From Herbiconiux sp. L3-i23 (lineage in GTDB: Bacteria > Actinomycetota > Actinomycetes > Actinomycetales > Microbacteriaceae): a stretch of DNA of 64,000 bases. Shown in pieces: positions 52,358 to 60,349 of the stretch (its first letter is position 1; every line of letters starts with the position of its first letter). The position numbers were made by a program, and so were the translations under genes. Below the pieces are notes generated by a model, which saw nothing but the letters and a program-made list of their open reading frames with translations, did not search any database and was not told the DNA's origin. The stretch spans positions 868,001-932,000 of the forward strand of contig NZ_AP025737.1 in assembly GCF_023734115.1 (NCBI RefSeq). Reading direction: 5' to 3'.

Positions 52358-53283
52358 GCCGGCCGTCCGGCGGCGTAGGCGGTGGCGATGCGCCCGGCGA
52401 GGCGCACGTTGTTACGGGCGAGGGCGAGGTTCACCTCGAGCGAGACGCCGCCCGACGCGTCGACGATGCGGTGCAGCAGGAACGGGGTCACCGCTTTGCC
52501 GCGCACTCCCGCCTGGTCCGCTGCGGCGAACGCCTCGGCGAGCACCCGGTCGTGCTCGGCCGGATCCCACTGCTGGTCCCGCGGGACCGGGTTGGCGACG
52601 ACGAGGCCAGGACGGTCGGGGCGCCCGTCGGCCGCGTCGTCCTGCGCTCGCAGGATCGCCGCGACCTCCTCGGCGGTGTCCACCCGCCAGTCGAGGGCAT
52701 AGGGGGAGTCGGCGATCCAGAACCGTGGGAAGACATCGGTGCCGAAGCCGACGACGGGAACGCTCAGCGTCTCGAGCCGTTCGAGGGTCGCCTGCACGTC
52801 GAGGACCGACTTGACGCCCGCCGAGACGACCGCGACCGGAGCTGCGGCGAGTGCCAGCAGATCGGCGGATTCGTCGAACGTCGTCTCCGCGCCGCGGTGG
52901 ACGCCGCCGAGCCCGCCCGTCGCGAAGACGCGCACCCCGGCTCGGGCGGCGAGGAACGCGGTCGCGGCGACCGTCGTGGCGCCGCTGCCGCCGCGGGCGG
53001 CGAGAATCGGCAGGTCGCGGACGCTCGCCTTCGCGAGTTCCTCCGTCGCGATGCGGCGCAGTCCGTCGGCGTCGAGCCCGATGCGCGGCACTCCGTCGAG
53101 CACCGCGATGGTCGCCGGGACGACGCCATCGGCGCGCAGGATCGACTCGAACTCGGTCGCCGCCTCGAGGTTGCGCGGTCGCGGCAAGCCGTGGCTGATG
53201 ATCGTGGACTCGAGCGCCACGACGGGAGTGCCCTCGGTGAGGGCTGACGCGACCTCGGGCGAGACGACGAAATTCTGGGTCAC
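52354..53283 (-). CDS. psuG: Pseudouridine-5'-phosphate glycosidase
   Basis: A 309-residue enzyme that cleaves the C-C glycosidic bond of pseudouridine 5'-phosphate to uracil and ribose 5-phosphate. Family motifs are VALESTIISHGLPRPRN, GVPRIGLDADGL, ARGGSGATTVAAT, ATGGLGGVHRGAETTFD with the catalytic Lys region, VVSAGVKSVLD, and VTPFLL near the C-terminus. GTG at complement 53281-53283 matches the usual length; the frame extends 30 bp upstream. It overlaps the PfkB gene by 4 bp. It is divergent from the lipase gene. Confidence 0.92.
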   Translation of the reverse strand: MTQNFVVSPEVASALTEGTPVVALESTIISHGLPRPRNLEAATEFESILRADGVVPATIAVLDGVPRIGLDADGLRRIATEELAKASVRDLPILAARGGSGATTVAATAFLAARAGVRVFATGGLGGVHRGAETTFDESADLLALAAAPVAVVSAGVKSVLDVQATLERLETLSVPVVGFGTDVFPRFWIADSPYALDWRVDTAEEVAAILRAQDDAADGRPDRPGLVVANPVPRDQQWDPAEHDRVLAEAFAAADQAGVRGKAVTPFLLHRIVDASGGVSLEVNLALARNNVRLAGRIATAYAAGRPA

Positions 53284-53311
53284 GCGGTCACCATACCGAT
53301 AGGTTCGGCGC

Positions 53312-54565
53312 ATGGAACCCGCCGCCGCCCGCCCTCGAAGGAGACTCGCGCGGGGGGTCCTCGCCCTCGGGGTCGCCGCGTCGATCGCGGCCGTGTCGAG
53401 CCTCTCGGCGTGCTCGGCGGTCGAAGCGGAGCTGCGCGACTACGAGCAGGGGCAGCTCGACGAGCCGTTCTACGCGGCCGTCGACATTCCGGACGGTGCC
53501 GCGCCCGGCGACCTGATCCGGCAGGAGCGCATCGGCGGCGCGCCGCACGGGGCGGACGCGTGGCGGGTCGTCTACCTCACCACCGACCTCGACGACCGGC
53601 TCATCGCCGCGTCCGGCATCGTGGCCGTGCCCGCCGATGACGCCCCCGAGGGCGGTCGCGTCGTACTGTCGTGGGCGCATCCCACCACCGGAGCCGCACC
53701 TCGGTGCGCGCCGTCCGTCGGCATCGATCCCTTCCTCCTCATCGAGGGAGTCGGCGATGCGCTCGGCGCCGGATACGCGGTCGTCGCGACCGACTATCCG
53801 GGACTCGGCGTGCCGGGCCCGAACTCCTATCTCGTCGGGGTCACCGAGGGGCACAGCGTGCTCGACATCGCGCGCGCGGCGAAGCAGCTCGACGACGACC
53901 TCGGCGACGGCGACCTCGGCGACCGGCTTTTGCTGTGGGGCCACTCGCAGGGCGGCCAGGCGGCGCTGTTCGCCGCCGAGCTCGCAGCGACCTACGCCCC
54001 CGAGTTCGATCTCGTCGCGACGGGGGTCGCGGCGCCCGCCGCCGACCTCGGCACCCTGCTCGAGGACGACATCGACGACGTGTCGGGAGTCACCATCGGG
54101 GCGTACGCGTTCCAGGCGTACTCCGAGGTGTACGCCGACCTGCCGGGCAGCGACCTCGACACGATCCTCACGCCCGCGGCGGTGCAGGTCGTCGGCGAGA
54201 TGAGCGACCTGTGCCTGCTGGGACAGAACAGCGAGCTGCACGACATCGCGACACCACTGATCGGCGGGTTCCTGAAGGCCTCGCCGACCGAGACGGAGCC
54301 GTGGGCGCAGATGCTGTCCGCCAACTCCCCGGGCAAGAAGGCGCTGCCCGGACCGGTGTTCATCGCGCAGGGCGAGAGCGACGAGCTGGTGCGACCGTCG
54401 AGCACCGCCGACTTCGCGAAGCGCCAGTGCGAACTGGGCGCCGACGTGACCTTCCTGCCCCTGCCGGACACGAACCACGGCATGGTCGCCGACCGCGCCC
54501 TGCCGACCCTGATGCCCTGGTTCGCCGCGGCCCTCGCGGGCACCCCGAAACCCTCGACCTGCTGA
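53312..54565 (+). CDS. Secreted lipase lipoprotein (LIP family)
   Basis: A 417-residue predicted lipoprotein with lipobox LSAC (Cys34). It is an alpha/beta hydrolase of the secretory lipase (LIP) type: ATDYPGLGVPGPNSYLVG, the nucleophile elbow GHSQGG (Ser212), the acid in GESDELVRP and His in TNHGMV. Such proteins hydrolyse triacylglycerols or other esters outside the membrane. ATG at 53312 places the signal at the N-terminus. It is followed by a 400-bp region with two GGATCAGGAG palindromes. No chaperone or partner gene is adjacent. Confidence 0.85.
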   Translation: MEPAAARPRRRLARGVLALGVAASIAAVSSLSACSAVEAELRDYEQGQLDEPFYAAVDIPDGAAPGDLIRQERIGGAPHGADAWRVVYLTTDLDDRLIAASGIVAVPADDAPEGGRVVLSWAHPTTGAAPRCAPSVGIDPFLLIEGVGDALGAGYAVVATDYPGLGVPGPNSYLVGVTEGHSVLDIARAAKQLDDDLGDGDLGDRLLLWGHSQGGQAALFAAELAATYAPEFDLVATGVAAPAADLGTLLEDDIDDVSGVTIGAYAFQAYSEVYADLPGSDLDTILTPAAVQVVGEMSDLCLLGQNSELHDIATPLIGGFLKASPTETEPWAQMLSANSPGKKALPGPVFIAQGESDELVRPSSTADFAKRQCELGADVTFLPLPDTNHGMVADRALPTLMPWFAAALAGTPKPSTC

Positions 54566-54608
54566 CCAGCCGCGGGCGCGCCCAACTTTGGCCCTCCCGA
54601 GCCGGTGG

Positions 54609-54713
54609 GTGCACGGATCAGGAGTTCGTGCACGGATCAGGAGAACCGGCCCGAATCCTCCTGATCCGTGCGCGAGTTGCCCGGTTTTCGGCCGGAACTC
54701 CTGATCCGTGCAC
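54609..54713. repeat. GGATCAGGAG palindrome, cluster C4a (105 bp)
   Basis: The outer arms GTGCACGGATCAGGAGTTC and GAACTCCTGATCCGTGCAC match C2 in all arm positions except the middle, with nested arms GTGCACGGATCAGGAG and CTCCTGATCCGTGCGC. Its length equals C2. It lies right after the lipase gene. Confidence 0.85.
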
Positions 54714-54730
54714 ACCCGGCCCGCTGAGGT

Positions 54731-54878
54731 GTGCATGGATCAGGAGCAGGCGCACGGATCAGGAGATCTGCCGCGGATCAGGACCGATCTGGGCGCAATC
54801 CTCGGCGTGTCGCGGGCTCGGTCCTGATCCGTGCACAGCTCGAGTCCTGATCCGCGCACAATCTCCTGATCCGTGCAC
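54731..54878. repeat. GGATCAGGAG palindrome, cluster C4b (148 bp, six arms)
   Basis: Three forward arms (GTGCATGGATCAGGAG, CGCACGGATCAGGAG, GCGGATCAGGACC) are followed by three return arms (GGTCCTGATCCGTGCAC, GAGTCCTGATCCGCGC, CTCCTGATCCGTGCACC). It is a longer variant than C4a. The bases that follow up to 54964 are GC-rich and include the stem CCCGAGC/GCTCGGG (54938-54957); no gene is seen there. Confidence 0.75.
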
Positions 54879-54964
54879 CAGCCCAGCCCGAGCCAGGGCC
54901 CACTCAAGCCGCCCGAGCCCCCACCAGCCCGGGCCGACCCGAGCGCACGAGCTCGGGCCGAGGC

Positions 54965-56602
54965 TCAGATGTTGACGTCGCCCGCGAGGTGCACCGTGAT
55001 GCCCAGGCGGTCGAACACGGCGGCCTTCGCGAGGAGCGCCTTGTCGGCGGTCTCGGCGTCGGGTGCGTAGACGACCTGCGCGTGGTTCGCCTTGTGGCGC
55101 GCCATCAGCTGATCGCGGCTCACCCCGTGCAGCACGACGTGCTGGATGGGCCACTCGGGATTCGTGGCGTCGAGCCGGCGCTGCGTCTCTTCGGCGGGCA
55201 GTTCGATGGCGGTGCCGCGCCCGATATCGGCGTGCAGCGCGCCATCCATGATGAACACGCGCGACCAGACGATCTCGCCGGGCTTCGCGACGCCCGAGAT
55301 GGTGCTGCCGCCGGCGGGGAAGAACACCGGGCCCTGCCGCTTGCCGACCGCCCCCTTGTATCCGTCGGCGAAGTGCGACGGCGGGACCGATCCGGAGATC
55401 TCGAACACCCAGACGAAGTCGTCGCCATAGGTCTCGCCCCAGCGCACGTCGTGCAGGGTGTTCGCGGGGTCGAGACCCATCGCGGTCCACACCCGGTCGG
55501 TGATGAGCGCGTCGACGGCGACACCCTCGTCGACCTCGTTGAAGTGCGGGAACGCGCGGCCCTCGAAGAGCACGTGCGAGCCGTCGCGGCTCGTCACCGG
55601 CGGACGGTCGACGTTATTGAGCAGGCCTTCGACAAGGTCGCTCGCGGGAGCGAGATCCTTGAGCCCCTGCTGGTACTGGATGCCGACCGCGTCGAGCCCG
55701 AAGTCCTCGGCGATGCGCAACGCGGCGATGTACATCTTGTACTGCCAGTTCAGCTGCGCCTGGGTCAGCTCGGTGGCCTCGTCGGTGCCGAGCTCGAAGG
55801 TCATGCCCTTCTCGAGCAGCCAGTCGCCGATCGCCTTCGCCTCCTCGTCGGAGACCTTCTGCATCTCGGCCCACAGCGCGCTCTGCGACAGGCGCTCCTT
55901 GTAGATACCGGTCGGGTTCAGCAGCTCGTCGTCGAAGATCGCGTTGTACATGCCCATGCAGCCCTCGTCGAAGACGCCGATGATGGCCTTGTCGCGCAGC
56001 AGCTGCTCGGCGATCGCGTCACCGAGCTCCTTCTCCGCGGAGTCGGGAAGGGCGGGCAGGTCGCGCACGTGCGAGCTGTCGTGGCTGATCGACCCGTTCT
56101 CCACCCAGCTGGTAATGCCCGACACGAACCAGTCGTCGGTGAAGTCGACGCTCCAGATGGTCGAGTAGTCGACGCCCATCTTGGTGAGACCGGCGTTGAG
56201 GTTCAGCAGCCCGACGAGCCCCGGCCATTCGCCCGCGAAGTTCGCGACGGTGAGGATGGGGCCGCGGTGGGTGCGGAGGCCCGCGAGCACGTGGTGGCTG
56301 TACTGCCACACCGACTCGGCGACGATGAGGGGCGCGTCGTCGGGGATGTTCTTGAAGACCTCGAGCCCCATGCGCTGGCTGCTGATGAAGCCGTGCCCGG
56401 TCGACGGGTCGACCTCGTTGGCGCGGACGATGCTCCAGCCGAGGTTCGAGAAGGCCGTGCCGATGGCCTCCTCCATCGCGGCCTGCGTCGGCCACCCGGC
56501 CGTGTTGGCCGACTCGCGGAGGTCGCCGCTCGAGATCAGGTAGGCCGTCTTGGGTGCCGCGGTGGGGCGTTCTGCGGTCACGGGGAGGGCGTACGGGGAC
56601 AT
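54965..56602 (-). CDS. L-fucose/L-arabinose-isomerase-like protein
   Basis: A 545-residue protein resembling fucose isomerases: GVFDEGCMGMYNAI, GIQYQQGLKDLAP, a middle HWTD-like region GEGRAFPHF-type segment (VLFEGRAFPHFNEVDE), and a C-terminal RHKANHAQVVYA with the conserved Asn-His. Enzymes of this fold interconvert aldoses and ketoses using a divalent metal. It is downstream of the FGGY kinase (33 bp), on the same strand. The pairing suggests isomerise-then-phosphorylate catabolism of a pentose or deoxyhexose. Substrate is not known. ATG at complement 56600-56602 with AAGGA upstream. Confidence 0.6.
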   Translation of the reverse strand: MSPYALPVTAERPTAAPKTAYLISSGDLRESANTAGWPTQAAMEEAIGTAFSNLGWSIVRANEVDPSTGHGFISSQRMGLEVFKNIPDDAPLIVAESVWQYSHHVLAGLRTHRGPILTVANFAGEWPGLVGLLNLNAGLTKMGVDYSTIWSVDFTDDWFVSGITSWVENGSISHDSSHVRDLPALPDSAEKELGDAIAEQLLRDKAIIGVFDEGCMGMYNAIFDDELLNPTGIYKERLSQSALWAEMQKVSDEEAKAIGDWLLEKGMTFELGTDEATELTQAQLNWQYKMYIAALRIAEDFGLDAVGIQYQQGLKDLAPASDLVEGLLNNVDRPPVTSRDGSHVLFEGRAFPHFNEVDEGVAVDALITDRVWTAMGLDPANTLHDVRWGETYGDDFVWVFEISGSVPPSHFADGYKGAVGKRQGPVFFPAGGSTISGVAKPGEIVWSRVFIMDGALHADIGRGTAIELPAEETQRRLDATNPEWPIQHVVLHGVSRDQLMARHKANHAQVVYAPDAETADKALLAKAAVFDRLGITVHLAGDVNI

Positions 56603-56635
56603 GGATCCTTCTTCCTAGTTCGGTTCTTCGGTACG

Positions 56636-58126
56636 TCAGGAGTCGGCCAGGCGCTGGCGTTCGGCCAGTGCGTGGGCGATGTCGGCGGTCGAGTGGTAGA
56701 GCTGCTCGTAGAGCGAGAAGAGCTCGTCGTACGACGCCGCTGCCTCGGGGTCGGGTTCGACGGTCTCGGCGGGCGGGTTCCAGGCGTCGATGTCGACGTC
56801 GCCGCGCGCGGTGGCGGCGAGGAACGCGGCGCCGTACGAGGCTCCGATCGTCTTCTCGGGGATCACCTGCGGCAGGCCGGTCACATCGGAGACGATGCGG
56901 GTCCACAGCGAGCCCTTGGTGCCGCCGCCCACGGCGACGATCCGCTCGATGGGGGCACCCGCTGCGGTCATCGCGGCGACGTTCTGACGCACCCCGAGCG
57001 CCGTCGCTTCGAGCGCGGCGCGGTACAGGTCGCCGCGTTCGTGACTCAGCGTGAGCCCGGCGACGATGCCGCGGGCATCGGGGTCCTGGATCGGTGTGCG
57101 CTCGCCGGCGAAGTACGGCAGCATCAGCAGCCCGCGGGCGCCCGGGCCCGACTTCGCGGCCTCTTCGACGAGGTCCTCGAAGCGGGGGGAGCCGTAGAGC
57201 TCGCGGAGCCAGCCGGTGATCGCGCCGGAGGTCGCCATGCCGCCCGCGAGGTTCCTCGTGCCGGGGAAGGCGCCGACGGTGCCCCACATCGACGGCGTCG
57301 TCACCGGCTGCTCGACCGTGCAGATGAGGAACATCGTGGTGCCGTACATGAGCATCAGGTCGCCGGGGTTCTGGGCGCCGACGCTGATGGCCTCGGTCCA
57401 GGCGTCGATGGTGCCGGCGACGACCGGCGTGCCTTCGGGGATCCCCGTGAGGGTCGCGGCCTCGGCGGTGACCTCGCCGACGACGTCGGCAGGCCAGACC
57501 AGCTTCGGCAGCTCGAGCCCTGGCGCGACCTCATCGGCCCACGCCGGGTACCACTCGAGCGCGAGGGTGTCGAAGAGCGGCGTGCACTGGCTCGCCGAGT
57601 GGAAGTCGAGCACGTAGGCGCCGGTCAGACGGTTCGCGAGGAAGGAGGCGGGCATGTAGAGGCGCTTCGCCTCGGCCCACACCTCGGGCTCGTTCTCGCG
57701 GATCCAGGCGAGCTTCGGCCCCGCCGCCTGCGTGGTGAGCACCGAGCCGCAGCGCTCGAGGATCTCGTCGGCGCCGAAACGGTCGGTGAGCGCCGCGATC
57801 TGCTTCGTCGCGCGGGTGTCGACGCCGTAGAGGATCGCCGGGCGAAGTGGCTCGTCGTGCTCGTCGGTGACCAGCACGCAGGGGCCCATACCGCTCACGC
57901 CGACGGCGGTGACCTCGGCGTCGGGTGCGGCGGCGAGGAGGTCGCGCGAGATGGCGACGAACTCGTCCCACCAGATCTCGGCGGGCATCTCGACGTGGCC
58001 CGGATGCGGCCGCGAGGGGGAGTGCTCACGGGTGGCCGTTGCGAGGATCGCGCCTCGCGCGTCGACCAGGACGCCCTTGCTGCTCGACGTGCCGATGTCG
58101 ACACCGAGCGTCACTGCTTCGGCCAC
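56636..58126 (-). CDS. FGGY family carbohydrate kinase
   Basis: A 496-residue kinase of the FGGY (gluconate/xylulose/fuculose) superfamily. The N-terminal phosphate motif is GVDIGTSSSKG, the central hinge includes VVAGTIDAWTEAISVG, and the C-terminal FGGY signature region is LLMLPYFAGERTPI with VAVGGGTKGSLW. It phosphorylates a sugar made by the adjacent isomerase-like protein (inferred). GTG at complement 58124-58126 has a strong GAGGAGG ribosome site 5 bp upstream. A perfect palindrome AGAAATCGATTTCT lies 37 bp upstream and is probably the LacI operator. Confidence 0.85.
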   Translation of the reverse strand: MAEAVTLGVDIGTSSSKGVLVDARGAILATATREHSPSRPHPGHVEMPAEIWWDEFVAISRDLLAAAPDAEVTAVGVSGMGPCVLVTDEHDEPLRPAILYGVDTRATKQIAALTDRFGADEILERCGSVLTTQAAGPKLAWIRENEPEVWAEAKRLYMPASFLANRLTGAYVLDFHSASQCTPLFDTLALEWYPAWADEVAPGLELPKLVWPADVVGEVTAEAATLTGIPEGTPVVAGTIDAWTEAISVGAQNPGDLMLMYGTTMFLICTVEQPVTTPSMWGTVGAFPGTRNLAGGMATSGAITGWLRELYGSPRFEDLVEEAAKSGPGARGLLMLPYFAGERTPIQDPDARGIVAGLTLSHERGDLYRAALEATALGVRQNVAAMTAAGAPIERIVAVGGGTKGSLWTRIVSDVTGLPQVIPEKTIGASYGAAFLAATARGDVDIDAWNPPAETVEPDPEAAASYDELFSLYEQLYHSTADIAHALAERQRLADS

Positions 58127-58162
58127 ACGTTCCTCCTCGATCCGCGATGCCGCAAGGCTGTC

Positions 58163-58176
58163 AGAAATCGATTTCT
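58163..58176. promoter_or_regulatory. Candidate LacI-family operator upstream of the FGGY kinase
   Basis: AGAAATCGATTTCT is a perfect 14-bp palindrome with a central CG, the form typical of LacI/CcpA-type operators. It lies between the FGGY kinase start (58126) and the stop of the LacI gene (58230). This suggests the LacI protein represses the kinase-isomerase unit. Confidence 0.6.
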
Positions 58177-58229
58177 CGCGCAAGCGTCGAACACGGTCTG
58201 CCCCGAGGTAGGGGGCCTTCGCCGGTGGG

Positions 58230-59177
58230 TCAGGCGGGGAGGACGAGCGAGCGCGCCGGCTCGACGTCGCCGGAGATCCGCTCGAGCAGTCGGCGGGCGG
58301 CGCTCGCGCCGAGCTCGCGCGCCGGCAGTGGGAGGGCGATCAGGTCGTCGGGCGCGTCGAAGCCGATCGGGAGATCGCCGATGACGGCGAGCGGTAGTGA
58401 GCGACCCGCGCCGCGCAGGGCACGGGCGACGCCGACGGCCATGACGCTGTTCGCGATCACCGCCGCGTCGACGGGCGCGCCGCGCGCGAGCAAGGCCTCC
58501 ATCGACTCGCGCCCGCCGCCCTGTCGGAAGTCCGAGCGCACGACGAGCGACTCGTCGGCGGGGAGACCGGCCTCGGTCAGGGCCGCACGCCACCCTTCGG
58601 CGCGTCCGTCGGCCGTGTCGACACCGGCTGGTCCGGTGATGCAGGCGATCCGCCGCGCGCCGCGGGCGATGAGCGCTTCGGTCGCGTGCCGACCGGCGGC
58701 GACGTTGTCGACGGTAACGATGTCGACGGAGTGCTCGTGCGGCGCCCGGTCGACCGCGACGATGGGGCGCCCCGCGGCGACGAGGCCGGAGAGATCGCTG
58801 CGCTCGGATGCCGGCGCGAGCACGACGCCCGCCATCCGCTCGGCGAGGGCGACGCGCAGATAGTCGCTCTCGCGGGCGAGGTCGTCGTCGGTGTTGCAGA
58901 GCACGACCGAGAATCCGGCCTCGCGCGCGACGTCTTCGACGCCGCGGGCGAGAGCGGTGAAGAACGGATTCTCGATGTCGGGGATGACGAGGGCGATGAG
59001 CTCCGAATGCGCCCGGCGCAGCGATCGCGCCGACCGGTTGGGCGTGTAGTCGAGCTCGGCGGCGGCCGATCGCACCCGCTCGGCGAGGTCGGCGGCGACG
59101 GCGGTGCCGTTGAGCACGCGCGACACGGTCGCGGGGGAGACCCCGGCGCGGGCCGCCACTTCGTAGATCGTCGCCAT
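58230..59177 (-). CDS. LacI family transcriptional regulator
   Basis: A 315-residue regulator with a LacI helix-turn-helix (TIYEVAARAGVSPATVSRVLNG, about 3-24), a hinge helix ending ARSLRR, and a periplasmic-binding-protein-like sensor domain (about 60-315) that should bind a sugar. It is upstream of the FGGY kinase and isomerase-like genes on the same strand, with the palindrome AGAAATCGATTTCT between. It probably represses them until its sugar appears. ATG at complement 59175-59177; a GGATCAGGAG palindrome lies upstream. Confidence 0.93.
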   Translation of the reverse strand: MATIYEVAARAGVSPATVSRVLNGTAVAADLAERVRSAAAELDYTPNRSARSLRRAHSELIALVIPDIENPFFTALARGVEDVAREAGFSVVLCNTDDDLARESDYLRVALAERMAGVVLAPASERSDLSGLVAAGRPIVAVDRAPHEHSVDIVTVDNVAAGRHATEALIARGARRIACITGPAGVDTADGRAEGWRAALTEAGLPADESLVVRSDFRQGGGRESMEALLARGAPVDAAVIANSVMAVGVARALRGAGRSLPLAVIGDLPIGFDAPDDLIALPLPARELGASAARRLLERISGDVEPARSLVLPA

Positions 59178-59226
59178 CGTGAGTGAACCCTAGCGCCGCA
59201 TCCCGTCGCCACCGGGCCCGAACCGC

Positions 59227-59332
59227 GTGCGCGGATCAGGATCGGTGCGGCCGACACGCCGCATCCGACCGCGGAATGATCCTGATCCGTGACGCATCTC
59301 CCGATCCGTGCACACCGTCCTGATCCGTACAC
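59227..59332. repeat. GGATCAGGAG palindrome, cluster C5 (106 bp)
   Basis: Forward arm GTGCGCGGATCAGGAT and return arms ATCCTGATCCGTGACGC, CTCCCGATCCGTGCAC and TCCTGATCCGTACAC. It resembles C3 in arm number and length. It lies in the space between the LacI and DeoR genes, on the LacI upstream side. Confidence 0.7.
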
Positions 59333-59333
59333 A

Positions 59334-59379
59334 CCGGAGTCGTCCGATCACCGGGTCCGGAGTCGTCGGATCACCGGGT
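59334..59379. repeat. 23-bp direct tandem repeat
   Basis: Two copies of CCGGAGTCGTCCGATCACCG followed by GGT (59334-59356 and 59357-59379) differ at one base. They follow C5 directly and end 18 bp before the DeoR stop codon. Confidence 0.65.
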
Positions 59380-59397
59380 TCCGGTTCGTGTGCCGGG

Positions 59398-60195
59398 TCA
59401 GGCGGTGGTGACGCCGACGCCGGTTGCGCGGAGGCGGTCGAGTTGCCCGGCGTCGGCATCGGAGTCGGTGATGACGCGGTGCACCGCCGACAGCGGGACA
59501 ACCCGGCTGAGCTGGCGGGTGCCGAGTGCCGAGCCCTCCGCGACGACGATGCGGTGCGCCGACCCCATCAGCATCCGCCGCTTCATCTCCGCGTCGGGCA
59601 GGTCGATGTTCGTCACTCCGGCCTCGGCGTCGACCCCGTCGCAGCTGATGAAGCCGACATCGACGCTCATCCGGTCGAGCACGGCATGACCCATGGGATC
59701 CGCGAGTGCGTGCTGCCCCTTGCGGAGGGTGCCGCCCGTCACGACGACCGTGAACCGGTCGGCGGCGGGCTCGAGCTCGAGCGCGGTGCTGAGCGAGTTG
59801 GTGATCACGGTGACGCCCTCGAGGTCACGACGGTCGACGAGAGCGCGAGCGATCGCCGCCGTCGTCTTGCCCGCGCTCAACAGCACCGACTCGCGATCCG
59901 ACACCATCGCGGCGGAGGCGACGCCGATCCTCCTGCGGCGCTCCGCATCGGTGCGCGCGCCCCGCGGATCGGCGTGCCCCAGCAATCCGCTCGCCGATGC
60001 GGCGACGGCGCCGCCATGCACCCGCTCGATCACGTGCCGAGCGGCGAGTGCTTCGAGATCGGCGCGGATCGTGACCTCGGAGATCTTGAACAGCGCGCTA
60101 AGAGTCGAGACCTTCGCGAAGCCGTCGCGCTCGATGATGGCGCGGATCTGATTGCGGCGCGTCGCCGCGGGCGGGGTTTCTGACCACTCTGTCAT
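59398..60195 (-). CDS. DeoR family transcriptional regulator
   Basis: A 265-residue regulator with N-terminal DeoR helix-turn-helix (VSTLSALFKISEVTIRADLE, about 29-48) and a DeoR C-terminal sugar-phosphate sensor domain (LSAGKTTAAIARAL, VTGGTLRKGQHAL, GFISCDGVDAEAGVTN). It is divergent from the gntR-aldolase-transporter operon, so it may sense a phosphorylated sugar from this region and act in the 154-bp spacer. ATG at complement 60193-60195. Direct repeats TTTCGT spaced 10 bp are next to its start, a form often bound by DeoR proteins. Confidence 0.9.
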   Translation of the reverse strand: MTEWSETPPAATRRNQIRAIIERDGFAKVSTLSALFKISEVTIRADLEALAARHVIERVHGGAVAASASGLLGHADPRGARTDAERRRRIGVASAAMVSDRESVLLSAGKTTAAIARALVDRRDLEGVTVITNSLSTALELEPAADRFTVVVTGGTLRKGQHALADPMGHAVLDRMSVDVGFISCDGVDAEAGVTNIDLPDAEMKRRMLMGSAHRIVVAEGSALGTRQLSRVVPLSAVHRVITDSDADAGQLDRLRATGVGVTTA

Positions 60196-60203
60196 GACCG
60201 TTC

Positions 60204-60219
60204 TTTCGTTTGCTTTCGT
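60204..60219. promoter_or_regulatory. TTTCGT direct repeats, candidate DeoR site
   Basis: TTTCGT occurs at 60204-60209 and 60214-60219, exactly 10 bp apart, directly upstream of the DeoR gene start. Direct repeats on one helix face suit DeoR-family binding. This is inferred by position and pattern. Confidence 0.4.
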
Positions 60220-60252
60220 CTTTACAGCTTCGACGAATGCGGTGCCAGTCCC

Positions 60253-60318
60253 TTGACCGTCTCCAAAGGGCCGACCTAGCTTCGGTTCACGGTTAACCGT
60301 CAGCCGTCTACCGCTGAC
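60253..60318 (+). promoter_or_regulatory. Candidate promoter and GntR operator of the aldolase-transporter operon
   Basis: TTGACC (60253-60258) and TAGCTT (60277-60282) are spaced by 18 bp and form a plausible sigma-70-type promoter. Seven bp later is the perfect 12-bp palindrome ACGGTTAACCGT (60289-60300), which would cover the start of transcription, followed by GTCAGC...GCTGAC (60299-60318). It lies 31 bp before the gntR start, so autoregulation is likely. Confidence 0.5.
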
Positions 60319-60349
60319 GAAGCCTACCGACGAAGACGAAGGAGTCGAC

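Noticed and set aside
54989-58384. A plus-strand open frame of over 1100 codons opposite the isomerase and FGGY kinase genes.
   Set aside because: It has no recognisable family, is rich in Arg/Gly/Val as expected for the antisense of GC-rich genes, and the opposite strand carries two clear enzyme genes.
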